A DNA stretch of 64,000 nt from Candidatus Woesearchaeota archaeon (GTDB lineage: Archaea > Nanobdellota > Nanobdellia > Woesearchaeales > GW2011-AR4), in contig JACPMX010000006.1 of assembly GCA_016185755.1 (NCBI GenBank), positions 1-64,000 on the forward strand. The letters run 5' to 3'. The number at the start of each line of letters is the position of its first letter. The first letter of the stretch is position 1. This document shows, piece by piece, positions 22,898 through 32,385 of the stretch. Under the pieces are notes generated by a model. It saw only the letters and a program-made list of their open reading frames with translations. It made no database searches and was not told the origin of the DNA. Made by a program: the position numbers and the translations under genes.

Positions 22898-24216
22898 TCA
22901 TCATGAAATTTGGAGGCACATCTGTAGGGGATGCTGACAGGATAGCCAATGTTGCGAATATTGTGAAATCAAATGTCAAGAGAAATCCAGTCGTTGTCGT
23001 GTCTGCAGTCACAAAAATAACTGATGCGCTGATAAGGCTTGGAAAGGAGAGCGCGCAGGGAAAGGGGCATGAAACTCTCGAGCATATCAGGAAAACGCAT
23101 TTTGAAATTATTGAGCGGTTGGGAATGGGCAAAGAGCTGCTGAAGGAGGATTTGAACGAGCTTGAAAGCTTGGCTGACCAAATTAGGTCAAGCAAAGGCA
23201 TAAATGAAAAAACGCTTGATCAAATCCAATCTTTTGGGGAAAGGATGTCATCAAAGATTATAGCAAGCCAATTGAATAAAATCGGAATAAAATCACAGTC
23301 TTTCGATTCATGGCAGCTTGGATTCCTGACAAATGAGGAGTTTGGAGAGGCTGAGCCATTGGATGCAAGCTATGCAAACCTGAACAAGAATATCAAAAAG
23401 CTGGATATTGTGCCAGTCATAACCGGCTTTATAGGGAAAACAGAAAAAGGAGAGATAACAACTCTTGGGAGAGGGGGTTCTGACTACACGGCAGCAATCA
23501 TAGGCGCTGCAGCCGGTGCAGATGAAATTCAAATCTGGACTGATGTCAATGGAGTCATGTCCACAGACCCAAAAATAGTGGCTAATGCAAGGACTCTTGA
23601 AAAAGTCTCATTTGCAGAGGCGTCGGAGCTTGCATATTTCGGGGCAAGGGTGCTCCACCCTAAAACAATACTGCCTGCAATGAAAAAAAATATACCCGTT
23701 AAGGTATTGAACTCGTTTAATCCAGAAAATGAAGGAACTGTGATAGTCAATATGCCTTACAGGGACAATAATGCTGTAAAGGCGATAGCGCACAAGAAAA
23801 ATATCGCGCTTGTTAACATTGACTCTACAAGAATGCTGGGAGCATACGGGTTTTTGGCAAGGCTGTTTGGAATTTTTGACAAGTACAGGAAAAGCATTGA
23901 TGTAGTATCGACATCTGAAGTCAGCGTGTCGCTGACCATAGACAGCGAGGAGAATATAGGCAGTATTTTGCAGGAATTGAAGGAGATAGCGGATGTAGAG
24001 CTTATAAGAAACAAGGCAATCATATGCATTGTAGGGGAAGGCATGAGAAAAACCCCGGGAATTGCAGGGAGGACGTTTACGGCGCTGGGCAAAAGCAAAA
24101 TAAACGTTGAGATGATATCCCAGGGTGCATCAGAAATAAACATAACATTCATTGTTGACAGCAAAGACGCTGAAAAGGCTGTCAGGGTTTTGCATGAAGA
24201 ATATTTTGGAGTATAG
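22894..24216 (+). CDS. lysC: Aspartate kinase
   Basis: A 440-residue monofunctional aspartokinase, first step to lysine and threonine. The kinase domain shows IMKFGGTSVGDADR, VVVSAVTKITDAL, TLGRGGSDYTAAIIGAA and EIQIWTDVNGVMSTDPKIV. Two C-terminal ACT domains follow (ALVNIDSTRMLGAYGFLARLF and CIVGEGMRKTPGIAGRTF), where lysine or threonine feedback normally acts. The start overlaps the dapL stop by four bases; a second in-frame ATG three codons on is possible. asd begins immediately after its stop codon. Confidence 0.97.
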   Translation: MIIMKFGGTSVGDADRIANVANIVKSNVKRNPVVVVSAVTKITDALIRLGKESAQGKGHETLEHIRKTHFEIIERLGMGKELLKEDLNELESLADQIRSSKGINEKTLDQIQSFGERMSSKIIASQLNKIGIKSQSFDSWQLGFLTNEEFGEAEPLDASYANLNKNIKKLDIVPVITGFIGKTEKGEITTLGRGGSDYTAAIIGAAAGADEIQIWTDVNGVMSTDPKIVANARTLEKVSFAEASELAYFGARVLHPKTILPAMKKNIPVKVLNSFNPENEGTVIVNMPYRDNNAVKAIAHKKNIALVNIDSTRMLGAYGFLARLFGIFDKYRKSIDVVSTSEVSVSLTIDSEENIGSILQELKEIADVELIRNKAIICIVGEGMRKTPGIAGRTFTALGKSKINVEMISQGASEINITFIVDSKDAEKAVRVLHEEYFGV

Positions 24217-25296
24217 ATGGCAAAGCTGAAAGTCGGAATTCTTGGGGCAACAGGCATGGTTGGGCAGAGATTTTTGGCTTTGCTTGAAAGACACCCGTGG
24301 TTTGAAGTTGTTTGTGTAGCTGCCTCTCCAAACTCTGCCGGCAAACCTTATGAAGAATCTGTAAGGGGCAGGTGGAAAATTAAAGATAAAATGCCAAATA
24401 ATGCAAAAAAATTGGCTGTAAAGAGAGTCGAGGAAGATATTGATGAGATATGCGGTGAAGTCGATTTTGTGTTTTCAGCCCTTGACATGGACAAGCAGAA
24501 AATTTGCGAAATAGAGGAGAATTACGCTTCAAGAGGCATTCCGGTGGTATCGAACAATTCGGTCCACAGGTGGACGGAAGACGTTCCCATGATAATCCCG
24601 GAAATCAATCCGGAGCATGTGAAGCTCATCGACATACAGCGCAAAAAAAGGTCATGGAAAAAAGGCTTCATAGCGGTAAAGCCGAACTGCTCCATACAGT
24701 CTTACGTGCCGATAATAAAGGCGCTGGAAAAATTCCAGCCTTCAAAACTCGCTGTCACGACACTGCAGGCGGTTTCCGGAGCAGGAAGAAACCTGGCAGG
24801 CTGGCCCGAGATGAATGAGAATGTCATCCCCTTTATAAGCAAAGAGGAAGAGAAATCGGAGAGGGAGCCGCTGAAAATACTGGGAAAAATCCGGAATGGA
24901 AAACTGAGCCTTGCCAAAGGGCCGGAAATATCGGCAACCTGCATCAGGGTTCCTGTCGAGGACGGCCACATGGCGAGCGTTGAAATGAAGCTGAACAAGA
25001 AAATAAGCAGGGAAAAATTCATCGATACGATAGGCAATTTCAATCCAATAGCGAAATTAAGGCTCCCAAGCTCTCCGAAGCAGTTCATCAGGTATTTTGA
25101 CGATGAAAACAGGCCGCAGACCAGGCTGGACAGGGACTTTGGAAACGGAATGGGAATCTCAGTGGGCAGGCTGAGGGAAGACAAGCTCTTCGGGTGGAAA
25201 TTTGTTGCATTGTCCCATAACACAGTAAGGGGTGCTGCAGGCGGGGCAATATTGCTTGCAGAGCTGCTGAAAGCGAAGGGGTATCTGCAGAATTAA
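24217..25296 (+). CDS. asd: Aspartate-semialdehyde dehydrogenase
   Basis: A 359-residue NADPH enzyme of the archaeal/fungal Asd type. Visible: VGILGATGMVGQRFLALLE, FVFSALDM, the nucleophilic Cys in FIAVKPNCSIQSYVPIIK, the QAVSGAGRNLAGW block, the substrate-binding VPVEDGHMASVEMKLN and the C-terminal GRLREDKLFGWKFVALSHNTVRGAAGGAILLAE (quoted in part). Its ATG directly follows the lysC stop, so the two are likely translationally coupled. It is the last gene of the operon and overlaps tail-to-tail with hom by four bases. Confidence 0.97.
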   Translation: MAKLKVGILGATGMVGQRFLALLERHPWFEVVCVAASPNSAGKPYEESVRGRWKIKDKMPNNAKKLAVKRVEEDIDEICGEVDFVFSALDMDKQKICEIEENYASRGIPVVSNNSVHRWTEDVPMIIPEINPEHVKLIDIQRKKRSWKKGFIAVKPNCSIQSYVPIIKALEKFQPSKLAVTTLQAVSGAGRNLAGWPEMNENVIPFISKEEEKSEREPLKILGKIRNGKLSLAKGPEISATCIRVPVEDGHMASVEMKLNKKISREKFIDTIGNFNPIAKLRLPSSPKQFIRYFDDENRPQTRLDRDFGNGMGISVGRLREDKLFGWKFVALSHNTVRGAAGGAILLAELLKAKGYLQN

Positions 25297-26606
25297 TGTG
25301 AATTGTGTATTCTCATGTAAAAAGGAATTCCGTGGACTGATTTTCCTTTTTCTGTCCTGATATTTATCAAATCCGGGATTGTATTTTTAATGACGCCGAA
25401 TGGAAGCGGCTCATGGGTTATGATGTTAGGCAGGCATTTTATGCCATCAACTGTCATCTCATATCTTGGCCCGCTTCTTTGAATAGAATCCTTGACATTC
25501 CAGCCGTGATTTGCAAGCACCCCGACAACGCTGTGCAGAGAGCCCGGCACGTGGCGAAGATACAGCCTTAGGTAGCCCTCAGTAGAAACTTTATCCTGGT
25601 CTGCAATCTTTAAATCTTTGTAGTTTACCCTTATCTCCCTTACTGTCTCGCTTCTTGCCATCTCTGCTATTTTTACAATGTCGTAGTATACAGAAAATGC
25701 GGTTGGTCCCTTGCCAGCGCCCTTGCCTACATTAAAATATTCGTCAAAAGGGCTGCCCTGTATGTATATTGCATTGAATTCCTCATTAACCCTTGATAGT
25801 TTGTGGCTGTTGCTTATAAGCGCCGGGTGCACCCTTACATCAACCTCCCCTTCATTTATTTTCCTTGCTGTGGCAAGCAATTTTATCGCGTAGCCAAGCT
25901 CTTTTGCATAATCTACGTCTATTGGCATTATTTCTGCAATGCCTTCGCAATAAACCTCGCTTGGCTTAATCCATCTCCCGTAAGCCAGCGAAGCAAGGAT
26001 GGCAATTTTCTGGGCAGCGTCAAGCCCCAGGACATCGAAGCCCGGATCCGATTCTGCAAACCCTTTTTCCTGTGCAATCTTGAGGGCGCTCTCGTAGTCT
26101 ATTCTTTCACCCATCCTTGTCAGTATGAAATTAGTTGTTCCATTCAGGATTCCCGTAATGCTTGTTATGTCCCCAAGGCTTAGCTGCTCAAGCAACGGGT
26201 TTATGATAGGGATGCCTCCGGCAACAGCCCCTTCAAAGCCTATGTTGACATTATGCTTCCTTGCCAGCTCGAACAGTTCCGGGCCATGTTCCGAGATAAC
26301 TGCCTTGTTTGCCGTGACAACATGCTTGCCATTTTTGATGGCCTTGACCAGATATTCCTTTGCAGGATTATGGCCGCCGATAAGCTCGACAACGATGTCT
26401 ATGCCCGGATCTTCAAGAATTTCATCAGCGTTGTCTGTAAAATTGTTAAATGGAACTTTTCTTGGCTTTTTAGAGTCTTTTACCGCGATTTTTTTCAGGT
26501 TTACCCCATTATTATTGTTTTCAGAAAACAGCTCGACAAGCCCGCTTCCAACAACTCCGCAGCCAATCAGGCCCACATTAATGGCCTTGCCTTTGTCCAT
26601 CATCAT
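25293..26606 (-). CDS. hom: Homoserine dehydrogenase with ACT domain
   Basis: A 437-residue enzyme reducing aspartate semialdehyde to homoserine. The N-terminal NAD(P) domain shows VGLIGCGVVGSGLVELF; IDIVVELIGGHNPA, VVTANKAVISEHG, VAGGIPIINPL and ILNGTTNFILTRM follow, with SDPGFDVLGLDAAQKIAILA as the catalytic segment. The C-terminal ~85 residues (RLYLRHVPGSLHSVVGVLANHG) form an ACT domain, probably for threonine inhibition. TATA-like ATTTAAATACG lies ~25 nt upstream. It is convergent with asd and divergent from the kinase gene; three Met codons at the start leave the exact start open. Confidence 0.96.
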   Translation of the reverse strand: MMMDKGKAINVGLIGCGVVGSGLVELFSENNNNGVNLKKIAVKDSKKPRKVPFNNFTDNADEILEDPGIDIVVELIGGHNPAKEYLVKAIKNGKHVVTANKAVISEHGPELFELARKHNVNIGFEGAVAGGIPIINPLLEQLSLGDITSITGILNGTTNFILTRMGERIDYESALKIAQEKGFAESDPGFDVLGLDAAQKIAILASLAYGRWIKPSEVYCEGIAEIMPIDVDYAKELGYAIKLLATARKINEGEVDVRVHPALISNSHKLSRVNEEFNAIYIQGSPFDEYFNVGKGAGKGPTAFSVYYDIVKIAEMARSETVREIRVNYKDLKIADQDKVSTEGYLRLYLRHVPGSLHSVVGVLANHGWNVKDSIQRSGPRYEMTVDGIKCLPNIITHEPLPFGVIKNTIPDLINIRTEKGKSVHGIPFYMRIHNSH

Positions 26607-26701
26607 CCCAAACTATTGGGCATTCGTATTTAAATTTTGCCAATATTGAAAGATTTATAAACAAAAATCCAAATCCAAGGCAAAATATACGGCTTAAAAT
26701 C

Positions 26702-27382
26702 ATGAAACTCACCAAATCACAATTTGAGCTTGAACTGTCCAATCCGGCAAATAGGAAATTCAATATCATTATATTAGGCATGTCCGGCGCTGGCAAAACC
26801 CATTGGTCAAAGTTGTTATCTCAGCGATACGGGTATCCGCATATTGAACTTGATGAATTAATTGGCACATCGGCAGAATTGGCAGGTCTTATCAGGGCAA
26901 TCCTAGGGAAAGATGCTGCCGAAAAAATGGCGAATTACTTTGGAATGCCGTGGAGCAAAGGCTTTCAGGCAAAAGAAGCGGCATACTTGATTGTAGAAAA
27001 AAAAATTATGTCAAAAACGCTGCCAATAGGCTCTATTTTTGACCTAACTGGAAGCTGCATATACCATCCCGATTCATTGGAAGCTATGCGCTCCACAGGA
27101 CTGGTGATTTGTCTGGAAACAAGCATGGAAAAACAACAAGAGATGCTTGGCACATTTATCCGTCATCCAAAACCAGTTTGCTGGAATGGCATTTTCCAAA
27201 AAATGAACAGTGAGACAAATGAGCAGGCGCTAGCAAGGTGCTACCCTCTTTTGCTTGCCCATAGGGCAAAATTATACCAAAAATTTGCAGATGTCGCATT
27301 GCCTTACGCAATTCATAGAAATATAAAAAGTGCAGATGGATTTGTTCAGGAAGTTAAAAAAAGATTACCGCTGCGCTCCTAA
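26702..27382 (+). CDS. P-loop kinase of shikimate-kinase-like fold; candidate homoserine kinase
   Basis: A 226-residue protein with Walker A IILGMSGAGKTHWSKLL at ~24-40, a substrate-site ELDELI at ~57, and a lid-like Arg-rich stretch (FIRHPKPVCWNG, ~155-166). This is the layout of the shikimate/gluconate kinase group, but the usual shikimate-binding Gly-Gly-Gly block is replaced by SIFDLTGSCIYHPDSLE. It sits between hom and thrC, and no GHMP-type thrB is visible in the window, so a role as homoserine kinase is suggested by context (inference). Start ATG at 26702 follows AAAATATACGG. A true shikimate kinase is less likely from the motif loss. Confidence 0.7.
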   Translation: MKLTKSQFELELSNPANRKFNIIILGMSGAGKTHWSKLLSQRYGYPHIELDELIGTSAELAGLIRAILGKDAAEKMANYFGMPWSKGFQAKEAAYLIVEKKIMSKTLPIGSIFDLTGSCIYHPDSLEAMRSTGLVICLETSMEKQQEMLGTFIRHPKPVCWNGIFQKMNSETNEQALARCYPLLLAHRAKLYQKFADVALPYAIHRNIKSADGFVQEVKKRLPLRS

Positions 27383-27397
27383 GCTTTTCAAAAAACT

Positions 27398-28771
27398 CTA
27401 TGAATTTAATTCCATTAGCCTGCACTTAAAATCCTTGTAGTCAGTTCCTATGACTTCAAATTTTTCCTGTTTTTTGCCCAAGCCTTTCAGGCTTTTTGGG
27501 ATTTTAGGCTGAATGCCAAGAATGTTCCGGATCTCGTCTGGGAATTTGGCTGGGTTGGCAGTCTCCAGCGATATTCCCAACCCTATTTTACTGTTTTTTT
27601 GATACTTTTCAAGACCGCACCAGGCAACTGCCCCATGCGGCTCCAATAAGCTTTTATATTTTGAATAGAACTTTTTTATTGTTTCGCTGGCATCTTTATC
27701 AGTTATTGAAAAGCTTGCAAAATCCTTCCTCATCATTTTCATGTCGGGCTTTTGCTTTAATATTCCCTTTTTAATTATCTTCCCGCTCCCACTCCTCTTG
27801 TCGTACAACCACCCGCCATACAAGTCAATCAATCTTGCTAAATTGCTGGGGTGCCCTATATTCATAGAATTTGAGCTGCATTTTTTTGAAGGCTCAATGG
27901 GTTTGTAAATTCCTGAGCTTAGGAATCTTGGAAATTCATAATTTTCATTGACAGAAACAACGAACTTTTCGACAGGAAGCCCCATCTCCCTTGCTATTAC
28001 CCCGCCCATCAGGTTTCCGAAATTTCCTGAGGGGACCGAGAATACGGCATTGCCCCTGCCAAACTTCGAATACGCATAAAAATAATAAAAAACCTGGGGA
28101 AGAAGCCTGCCGAAATTAATGGAATTGGCAGATGTCAGGCCAAATTCTTCAAGCTCCCTGTCGTTAAATGCCTGCTTTACCAAAGCCTGGCAGTCGTCAA
28201 AATCCCCCTTAACAGCCAGGGTCCTTACATTCTTGCCCAAAGTCGTCATTTGCATCCTTTGTACAGGGGAAACCCCCCTGAAAGGGAACAGGATGATTAC
28301 ATTCACATTATCCAGTCCGCTGAAGGCATCTGCAACAGCACCTCCTGTATCGCCGGATGTTGAAACAAGAACGGTAAGCTTTCTGCCTTCTTTTTTTGAA
28401 AAATGATGCATCAGCCCTGCCATAAGCCTGGCTGCAAAATCCTTGAAAGAGGCAGTCGGACCCCTGTCAAGCCTCATTACATGCAGGTTATTTTCTATCT
28501 TTTCTATCGGAACCCTGAAATTGTATGCTTGATTTATCAGCAGCCTGAGATCCCTGCCACCTATGCAGTCCTGAAGGAATTCTTTTGCAACATAAAAAGC
28601 AATTTCGCTGTAGCCTTTGCCGTTAAATGACTCAATCTCTTTCCCTGTAAGCCTGGGAATAAATGTCGGCATATAAAGCCCGTAATCAGGAGCCTGCCCT
28701 TTGAAGAGGGCATCCTTAAAATCAACCAAGCCGGAATTCCTGTTTGTGCTCCTGTACAATATTTTCGGCAT
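27398..28771 (-). CDS. thrC: Threonine synthase
   Basis: A 457-residue PLP enzyme converting O-phosphohomoserine to threonine. The start at 28771 (PKILYRSTNRNSGLVDF) follows a TATA-like TTTAAAATATT by ~25 nt; the frame is open seven codons further up. PLP Lys lies in DRGPTASFKDFAARLMAGL; LVSTSGDTGGAVADAFSG is the phosphate-binding block, and VPSGNFGNLMGGVIAREMG follows. The layout is the bacterial/fungal-type enzyme with YxxTR-like N-terminus (YRSTN). The gene is convergent with the kinase and divergent from lysS. Confidence 0.96.
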   Translation of the reverse strand: MPKILYRSTNRNSGLVDFKDALFKGQAPDYGLYMPTFIPRLTGKEIESFNGKGYSEIAFYVAKEFLQDCIGGRDLRLLINQAYNFRVPIEKIENNLHVMRLDRGPTASFKDFAARLMAGLMHHFSKKEGRKLTVLVSTSGDTGGAVADAFSGLDNVNVIILFPFRGVSPVQRMQMTTLGKNVRTLAVKGDFDDCQALVKQAFNDRELEEFGLTSANSINFGRLLPQVFYYFYAYSKFGRGNAVFSVPSGNFGNLMGGVIAREMGLPVEKFVVSVNENYEFPRFLSSGIYKPIEPSKKCSSNSMNIGHPSNLARLIDLYGGWLYDKRSGSGKIIKKGILKQKPDMKMMRKDFASFSITDKDASETIKKFYSKYKSLLEPHGAVAWCGLEKYQKNSKIGLGISLETANPAKFPDEIRNILGIQPKIPKSLKGLGKKQEKFEVIGTDYKDFKCRLMELNS

Positions 28772-28863
28772 TTTTGCGAAAAACTGGGGCAATATTTTAA
28801 ACTTTATTGTTTATAACAATCTTTTCCACAATCTTTAAATAATATCCGGAATTTTTCAGGCTT
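28772..28863. promoter_or_regulatory. Divergent promoters for thrC and lysS
   Basis: AATATTTTAAAC at 28791-28802 reads as a TATA box toward thrC and CTTTAAATAAT near 28832-28842 toward lysS, each about 25-30 nt from its start codon. Both transcripts would be leaderless. No operator-like palindrome is evident. Confidence 0.65.
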
Positions 28864-30498
28864 ATGCACAGCAAGGAAAACAGCGAAAAGAGCTTTGAAG
28901 ACCTCTTCTGGGCGGACCAGCTTGCAAAGCAGATAACATCAAGGAAAAAATTCCATTATACTGATTCAAAAATACCTAAATTCAGCGAATACACCGTTAA
29001 GACATCAGCATCGTTGTCAGGCGTCCTTCATATCGGAAGGCTTAGTGACACAATAAGGGGGGAGTCAGTCGCAATTGCATTGAGAGATGCTGGTGTAAAG
29101 GTAAACTTCATCTGGGTTGCCGAAAACATGGACCCGATGAGAAAAGTGCCGAAAGGCGTTCCTGCTGACTTTGAAAAATATATAGGGGTCCCCGTAACAG
29201 ATGTTCCTGACCATGAAGGATGCCATGATTCTTATGCCTCCCATCACATGGAAGAGTATTTTAAAGTCATAGACCAATTTGTCGTGACAAAGCTCGAGAA
29301 ATTTTCAATGAGGGAGGAATACAAAAAGGGCAATTTTAACCCATTTATAAAAATAATCCTTGATAAGGCCGATGAGGTCAGGGAAATACAAAACAGGTAC
29401 AGGACGAATCCTTTGAAGAAAAACTGGCTGCCCTGGACCCCAATATGCGAGAACTGCGGCAAGATAGTTACAACGCATGTGCAAAATTTCGAAAACGGCG
29501 TTGTAAGCTATGTATGCAAAGATTATGAATTCGAGACAACAACTGCGAAAGGCTGCGGATTCAAAGGGGAGAATGATCCGCTCAAAGGCAACGGGAAGCT
29601 GATGTGGAAATCCGAATGGGCCGCTCAATGGGCAAGATGGCAGGTTGTGAGCGAGGGTGCCGGAAAGGAGTATCAGGTTCCGAACAGCGCGTGGTGGATA
29701 AACGGCGAGATAGCGGAAAAAGTGCTTGATTTTCCAATGCCAGTGCCTATATTTTACGAGCACATAATGATAGACAGCCAGAAAATGTCAGCTTCCGTAG
29801 GCAATGTAGTCTACCCAAAGGACTGGCTTGAAGTAGCACCTCCAGAATTGCTAAGACTGTTTTACAACAAGAGGCTGATGACCACAAGAAGCTTTTCGTG
29901 GAGGGACTTGCCGAACCTCTATGACGAATATGACAAAATTGCAAAGATACACTTCGGAAATTTTAAGCTTGAGAATAAAAAAGAAGAATCGCACTACAAG
30001 AGACTATATGAGGTAAGCCATGGCAAGGAAATAAGGAAGGCTGTTGATTTGAGCTTTTCGCATGCTGCCGCTGTAGCGCAGATTTTTTCCAATGAAGAGG
30101 ATGCGGTTAAAAGCCTGGAAAAAACAGGCCATTACAGCAGGAAAGACCACGATGCTATTTTTGAGAGGCTCCACAAGGCAAGAATATGGCTCAGGAAATA
30201 TGCGCCTGATGACCTCAAATTTGAAGTTCAAAAATCTGTGCCAAAAAACATACAGCTTAGCGACAAGGAAAAAAAGGCCCTGCACGCAGTAGCCAGATTA
30301 TTGGAAGAGAAGGATTACGATGAAAAAACCCTCTTTGAGGAATTCTACAACACTGCCAAAAAGCTGGAAATCAACCCCCAGGAATTCTTCAGGGCAGCAT
30401 ACAAGGTTTTGCTGAACAAGGAAAGAGGTCCTAAGCTGGCTCCTTTTATACTGGCATTGGGGAAAGATAAAGTTGCTAGGTTGTTTGAAGGAGTTTGA
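28864..30498 (+). CDS. lysS: Class I lysyl-tRNA synthetase
   Basis: A 544-residue class I LysRS, the type used by most archaea instead of the class II enzyme. The Rossmann HIGH-equivalent is SGVLHIGRLSD (~55-65) and the KMSKS-equivalent is SQKMSASVGNVVYPKDW (~310). Zinc-like cysteines are present as CENCGK and YVCKDYEF with GCGF. The helical C-terminal anticodon domain (~370-544) is complete. It charges tRNA-Lys; a tRNA-Lys(CTT) gene lies at 17420. TATA-like box ~28 nt upstream. Its end overlaps larC by 23 bases tail-to-tail. Confidence 0.97.
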   Translation: MHSKENSEKSFEDLFWADQLAKQITSRKKFHYTDSKIPKFSEYTVKTSASLSGVLHIGRLSDTIRGESVAIALRDAGVKVNFIWVAENMDPMRKVPKGVPADFEKYIGVPVTDVPDHEGCHDSYASHHMEEYFKVIDQFVVTKLEKFSMREEYKKGNFNPFIKIILDKADEVREIQNRYRTNPLKKNWLPWTPICENCGKIVTTHVQNFENGVVSYVCKDYEFETTTAKGCGFKGENDPLKGNGKLMWKSEWAAQWARWQVVSEGAGKEYQVPNSAWWINGEIAEKVLDFPMPVPIFYEHIMIDSQKMSASVGNVVYPKDWLEVAPPELLRLFYNKRLMTTRSFSWRDLPNLYDEYDKIAKIHFGNFKLENKKEESHYKRLYEVSHGKEIRKAVDLSFSHAAAVAQIFSNEEDAVKSLEKTGHYSRKDHDAIFERLHKARIWLRKYAPDDLKFEVQKSVPKNIQLSDKEKKALHAVARLLEEKDYDEKTLFEEFYNTAKKLEINPQEFFRAAYKVLLNKERGPKLAPFILALGKDKVARLFEGV

Positions 30499-31639
30499 TT
30501 TCCCCATAAACCTTCTTTAGCGGAATCTTGTATTTCTTAGCAATCTTGGCACAATCCTCATATTCCGAGATTACATTCTGGATTTTGCCGTTTAATTTGG
30601 AAATCTTGACTTTTATTTTGCCGTATTTTGTTATGATTTCTTTTATTTCCCTTTCCAGTTTTTTTCTTTGCGCCGGATAGATTCTAAGGCCAAGCGTTGT
30701 TGTCTCGTCAAAAATTATATTGCACAATTTGTCTGTGTTTTTAATATCTGCCAAAACTGTCAATTTCACTGCAGGCCTGCCTTTCTTCATTATTATGCTG
30801 GTCAAGTAAGCATCCAAAGCGCCGTTTTCCATAAGCTTATCAACAACATAAGGATAAATTTCAGGATTCATGTTGTCTATGTTTGTTTCAATCACATTAA
30901 TTGTTTCATCTCCTTTATTTTCCATTTCTCCCAAAAATATCCTCAAAACATTTGGCTGTTCTAAATCCTTTGTACCGGCACCATACCCTATTTTCTCAAC
31001 CTCCATTGCAGGCATTTCCCCAAATTTATCGGCAATCGTTGTGATAATTGCAGCTCCTGTCGGGGTTACAAGCTCCGCCTCAATATTGTTGTGATAAACC
31101 GGCACATTTTTCAGGAGTTCAGCAGTTGCAGGGGCAGGAACTGGCCATTTTCCATGAGAAAAAGTTACAAATCCGGTGCCGGTATTCAGCTTTGAGCAAT
31201 AAATCTTTTCAATTCCAAGCTTTTTGAACCCAATCACTGCTCCTGCAACGTCAATTAGCGTGTCAATTGCCCCAATCTCATGGAAATGAATCTTATCAAT
31301 TGATTTATTGTGGATTCTTGCCTCAGCAGCTCCGATTTTTTGAAATATTTTTTTAATTGTGACTTTTGTTTCATTGTCTAGCATCGAATTGTCAATTATT
31401 TTATTTATTTCCCTCAAACTTCTCTCTTCATGGTGATGCTTATTAGCTTCAATGACATCGAATTTTGTTGATGTGATTCCATTTTTCACTATTTTTTTTG
31501 TTTCAATCTTGTAGCCCTTTAAGTTTAGCTTTTCCAGTCCTTTTTTTAGAAATTTGACGTCCAATCCTAAATCTATTAATGCTCCTATTATCATGTCCCC
31601 GCTTATGCCGGAAAAGCAGTCAAAGTATGCTGTTTTCAT
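30476..31639 (-). CDS. larC: Nickel-pincer cofactor nickel-insertion protein LarC
   Basis: A protein of 387 residues from the ATG at 31639 (MKTAYFDCFSGISGDMIIGA), which has AGGTGA eight bases upstream. LarC inserts nickel into the pyridinium bisthiocarboxylate mononucleotide made by LarB and LarE, in a CTP-dependent step. The family N-terminus FDCFSGISGDMIIGALIDLG, the His-rich KHHHEERSL, FHEIGAIDTLIDVAGAVIG, and ELVTPTGAAIITTIA, NIDNMNPEIYPYV are all present. It is a single full-length frame, without the programmed frameshift of some LarC genes. Last gene of the nickel operon, after larB with a three-base overlap of the alternative GTG. Confidence 0.95.
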   Translation of the reverse strand: MKTAYFDCFSGISGDMIIGALIDLGLDVKFLKKGLEKLNLKGYKIETKKIVKNGITSTKFDVIEANKHHHEERSLREINKIIDNSMLDNETKVTIKKIFQKIGAAEARIHNKSIDKIHFHEIGAIDTLIDVAGAVIGFKKLGIEKIYCSKLNTGTGFVTFSHGKWPVPAPATAELLKNVPVYHNNIEAELVTPTGAAIITTIADKFGEMPAMEVEKIGYGAGTKDLEQPNVLRIFLGEMENKGDETINVIETNIDNMNPEIYPYVVDKLMENGALDAYLTSIIMKKGRPAVKLTVLADIKNTDKLCNIIFDETTTLGLRIYPAQRKKLEREIKEIITKYGKIKVKISKLNGKIQNVISEYEDCAKIAKKYKIPLKKVYGEIKLLQTT

Positions 31640-31644
31640 AAAAA

Positions 31645-32385
31645 TCACCTATTAATCAGGCTAGCAAAATACCCGGCCCCGAAGCCGTTGTCAATGTTGA
31701 CAACAACAACTCCCGGAGAGCAGGAATTGAGCATTGTCAATAAAGGGGCAATGCCCTTGAAAGAGGCTCCATAGCCCACAGATGTCGGGACTGCAATAAT
31801 CGGCTTTCCAAACAAGCCTGACACTACGCTTGGCAAAACTCCATCCATGCCCGCTACAACAATTAGCACATTTGCATCATTTAGTTTTTCCTTGTTATTC
31901 AGAAGCCTGTGCAGTCCTGCAACTCCAACATCATACAGCCTTTCAACCCTGTTGCCCATTGCCTCTGCAACAACTGCCGCTTCTTCTGCAACATTCATGT
32001 CGGAAGTGCCTGCGCTCAAGACAAGAATCCTGCCATTTTTCATTTTTTTATTCTTTATTATGGATATTGTCCTTGAGATTTTATTGTACTTTGCCTCTTT
32101 AAGATGCTTCTTAACTTCATTAAACATTTCTTCTGTTGCTCTTGTTGCCAATACATCAGAGTTGTTTGCAGCTAGCCTTCTTATTATTGAAACGACTTGC
32201 CCTGTTGTCTTGTTCTGACAGAAAACAACCTCCGGAAATCCTTTCCTCAATGCGCGATGATGGTCAAGCTTTGCGAAGCCCAGGTCCTCAAACGGCATGA
32301 ATTTCAGCTTTTTTATTGCATCATCTACTTTCATCTCCTTGCTTGCTACTTTTCCCATGACTTTCCTAATCTTCTGCTCGTACAT
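31645..32385 (-). CDS. larB: Pyridinium-3,5-biscarboxylic acid mononucleotide synthase LarB
   Basis: A 246-residue protein homologous to PurE that carboxylates and hydrolyses nicotinic acid adenine dinucleotide, first step of nickel-pincer nucleotide synthesis. Markers: ARKGFPEVVF-like LRKGFPEVVFCQNKT, ILVLSAGTSDMNVAEEAA (the PurE-like CO2-handling block), RLYDVGVAGLHRLL, VLIVVAGMDGVLPSVVSGL and PIIAVPTSVGYGASFKG. Length and order match known LarB. The start overlaps the end of larE by 20 bases in another frame, so the operon is tightly packed. Confidence 0.96.
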   Translation of the reverse strand: MYEQKIRKVMGKVASKEMKVDDAIKKLKFMPFEDLGFAKLDHHRALRKGFPEVVFCQNKTTGQVVSIIRRLAANNSDVLATRATEEMFNEVKKHLKEAKYNKISRTISIIKNKKMKNGRILVLSAGTSDMNVAEEAAVVAEAMGNRVERLYDVGVAGLHRLLNNKEKLNDANVLIVVAGMDGVLPSVVSGLFGKPIIAVPTSVGYGASFKGIAPLLTMLNSCSPGVVVVNIDNGFGAGYFASLINR

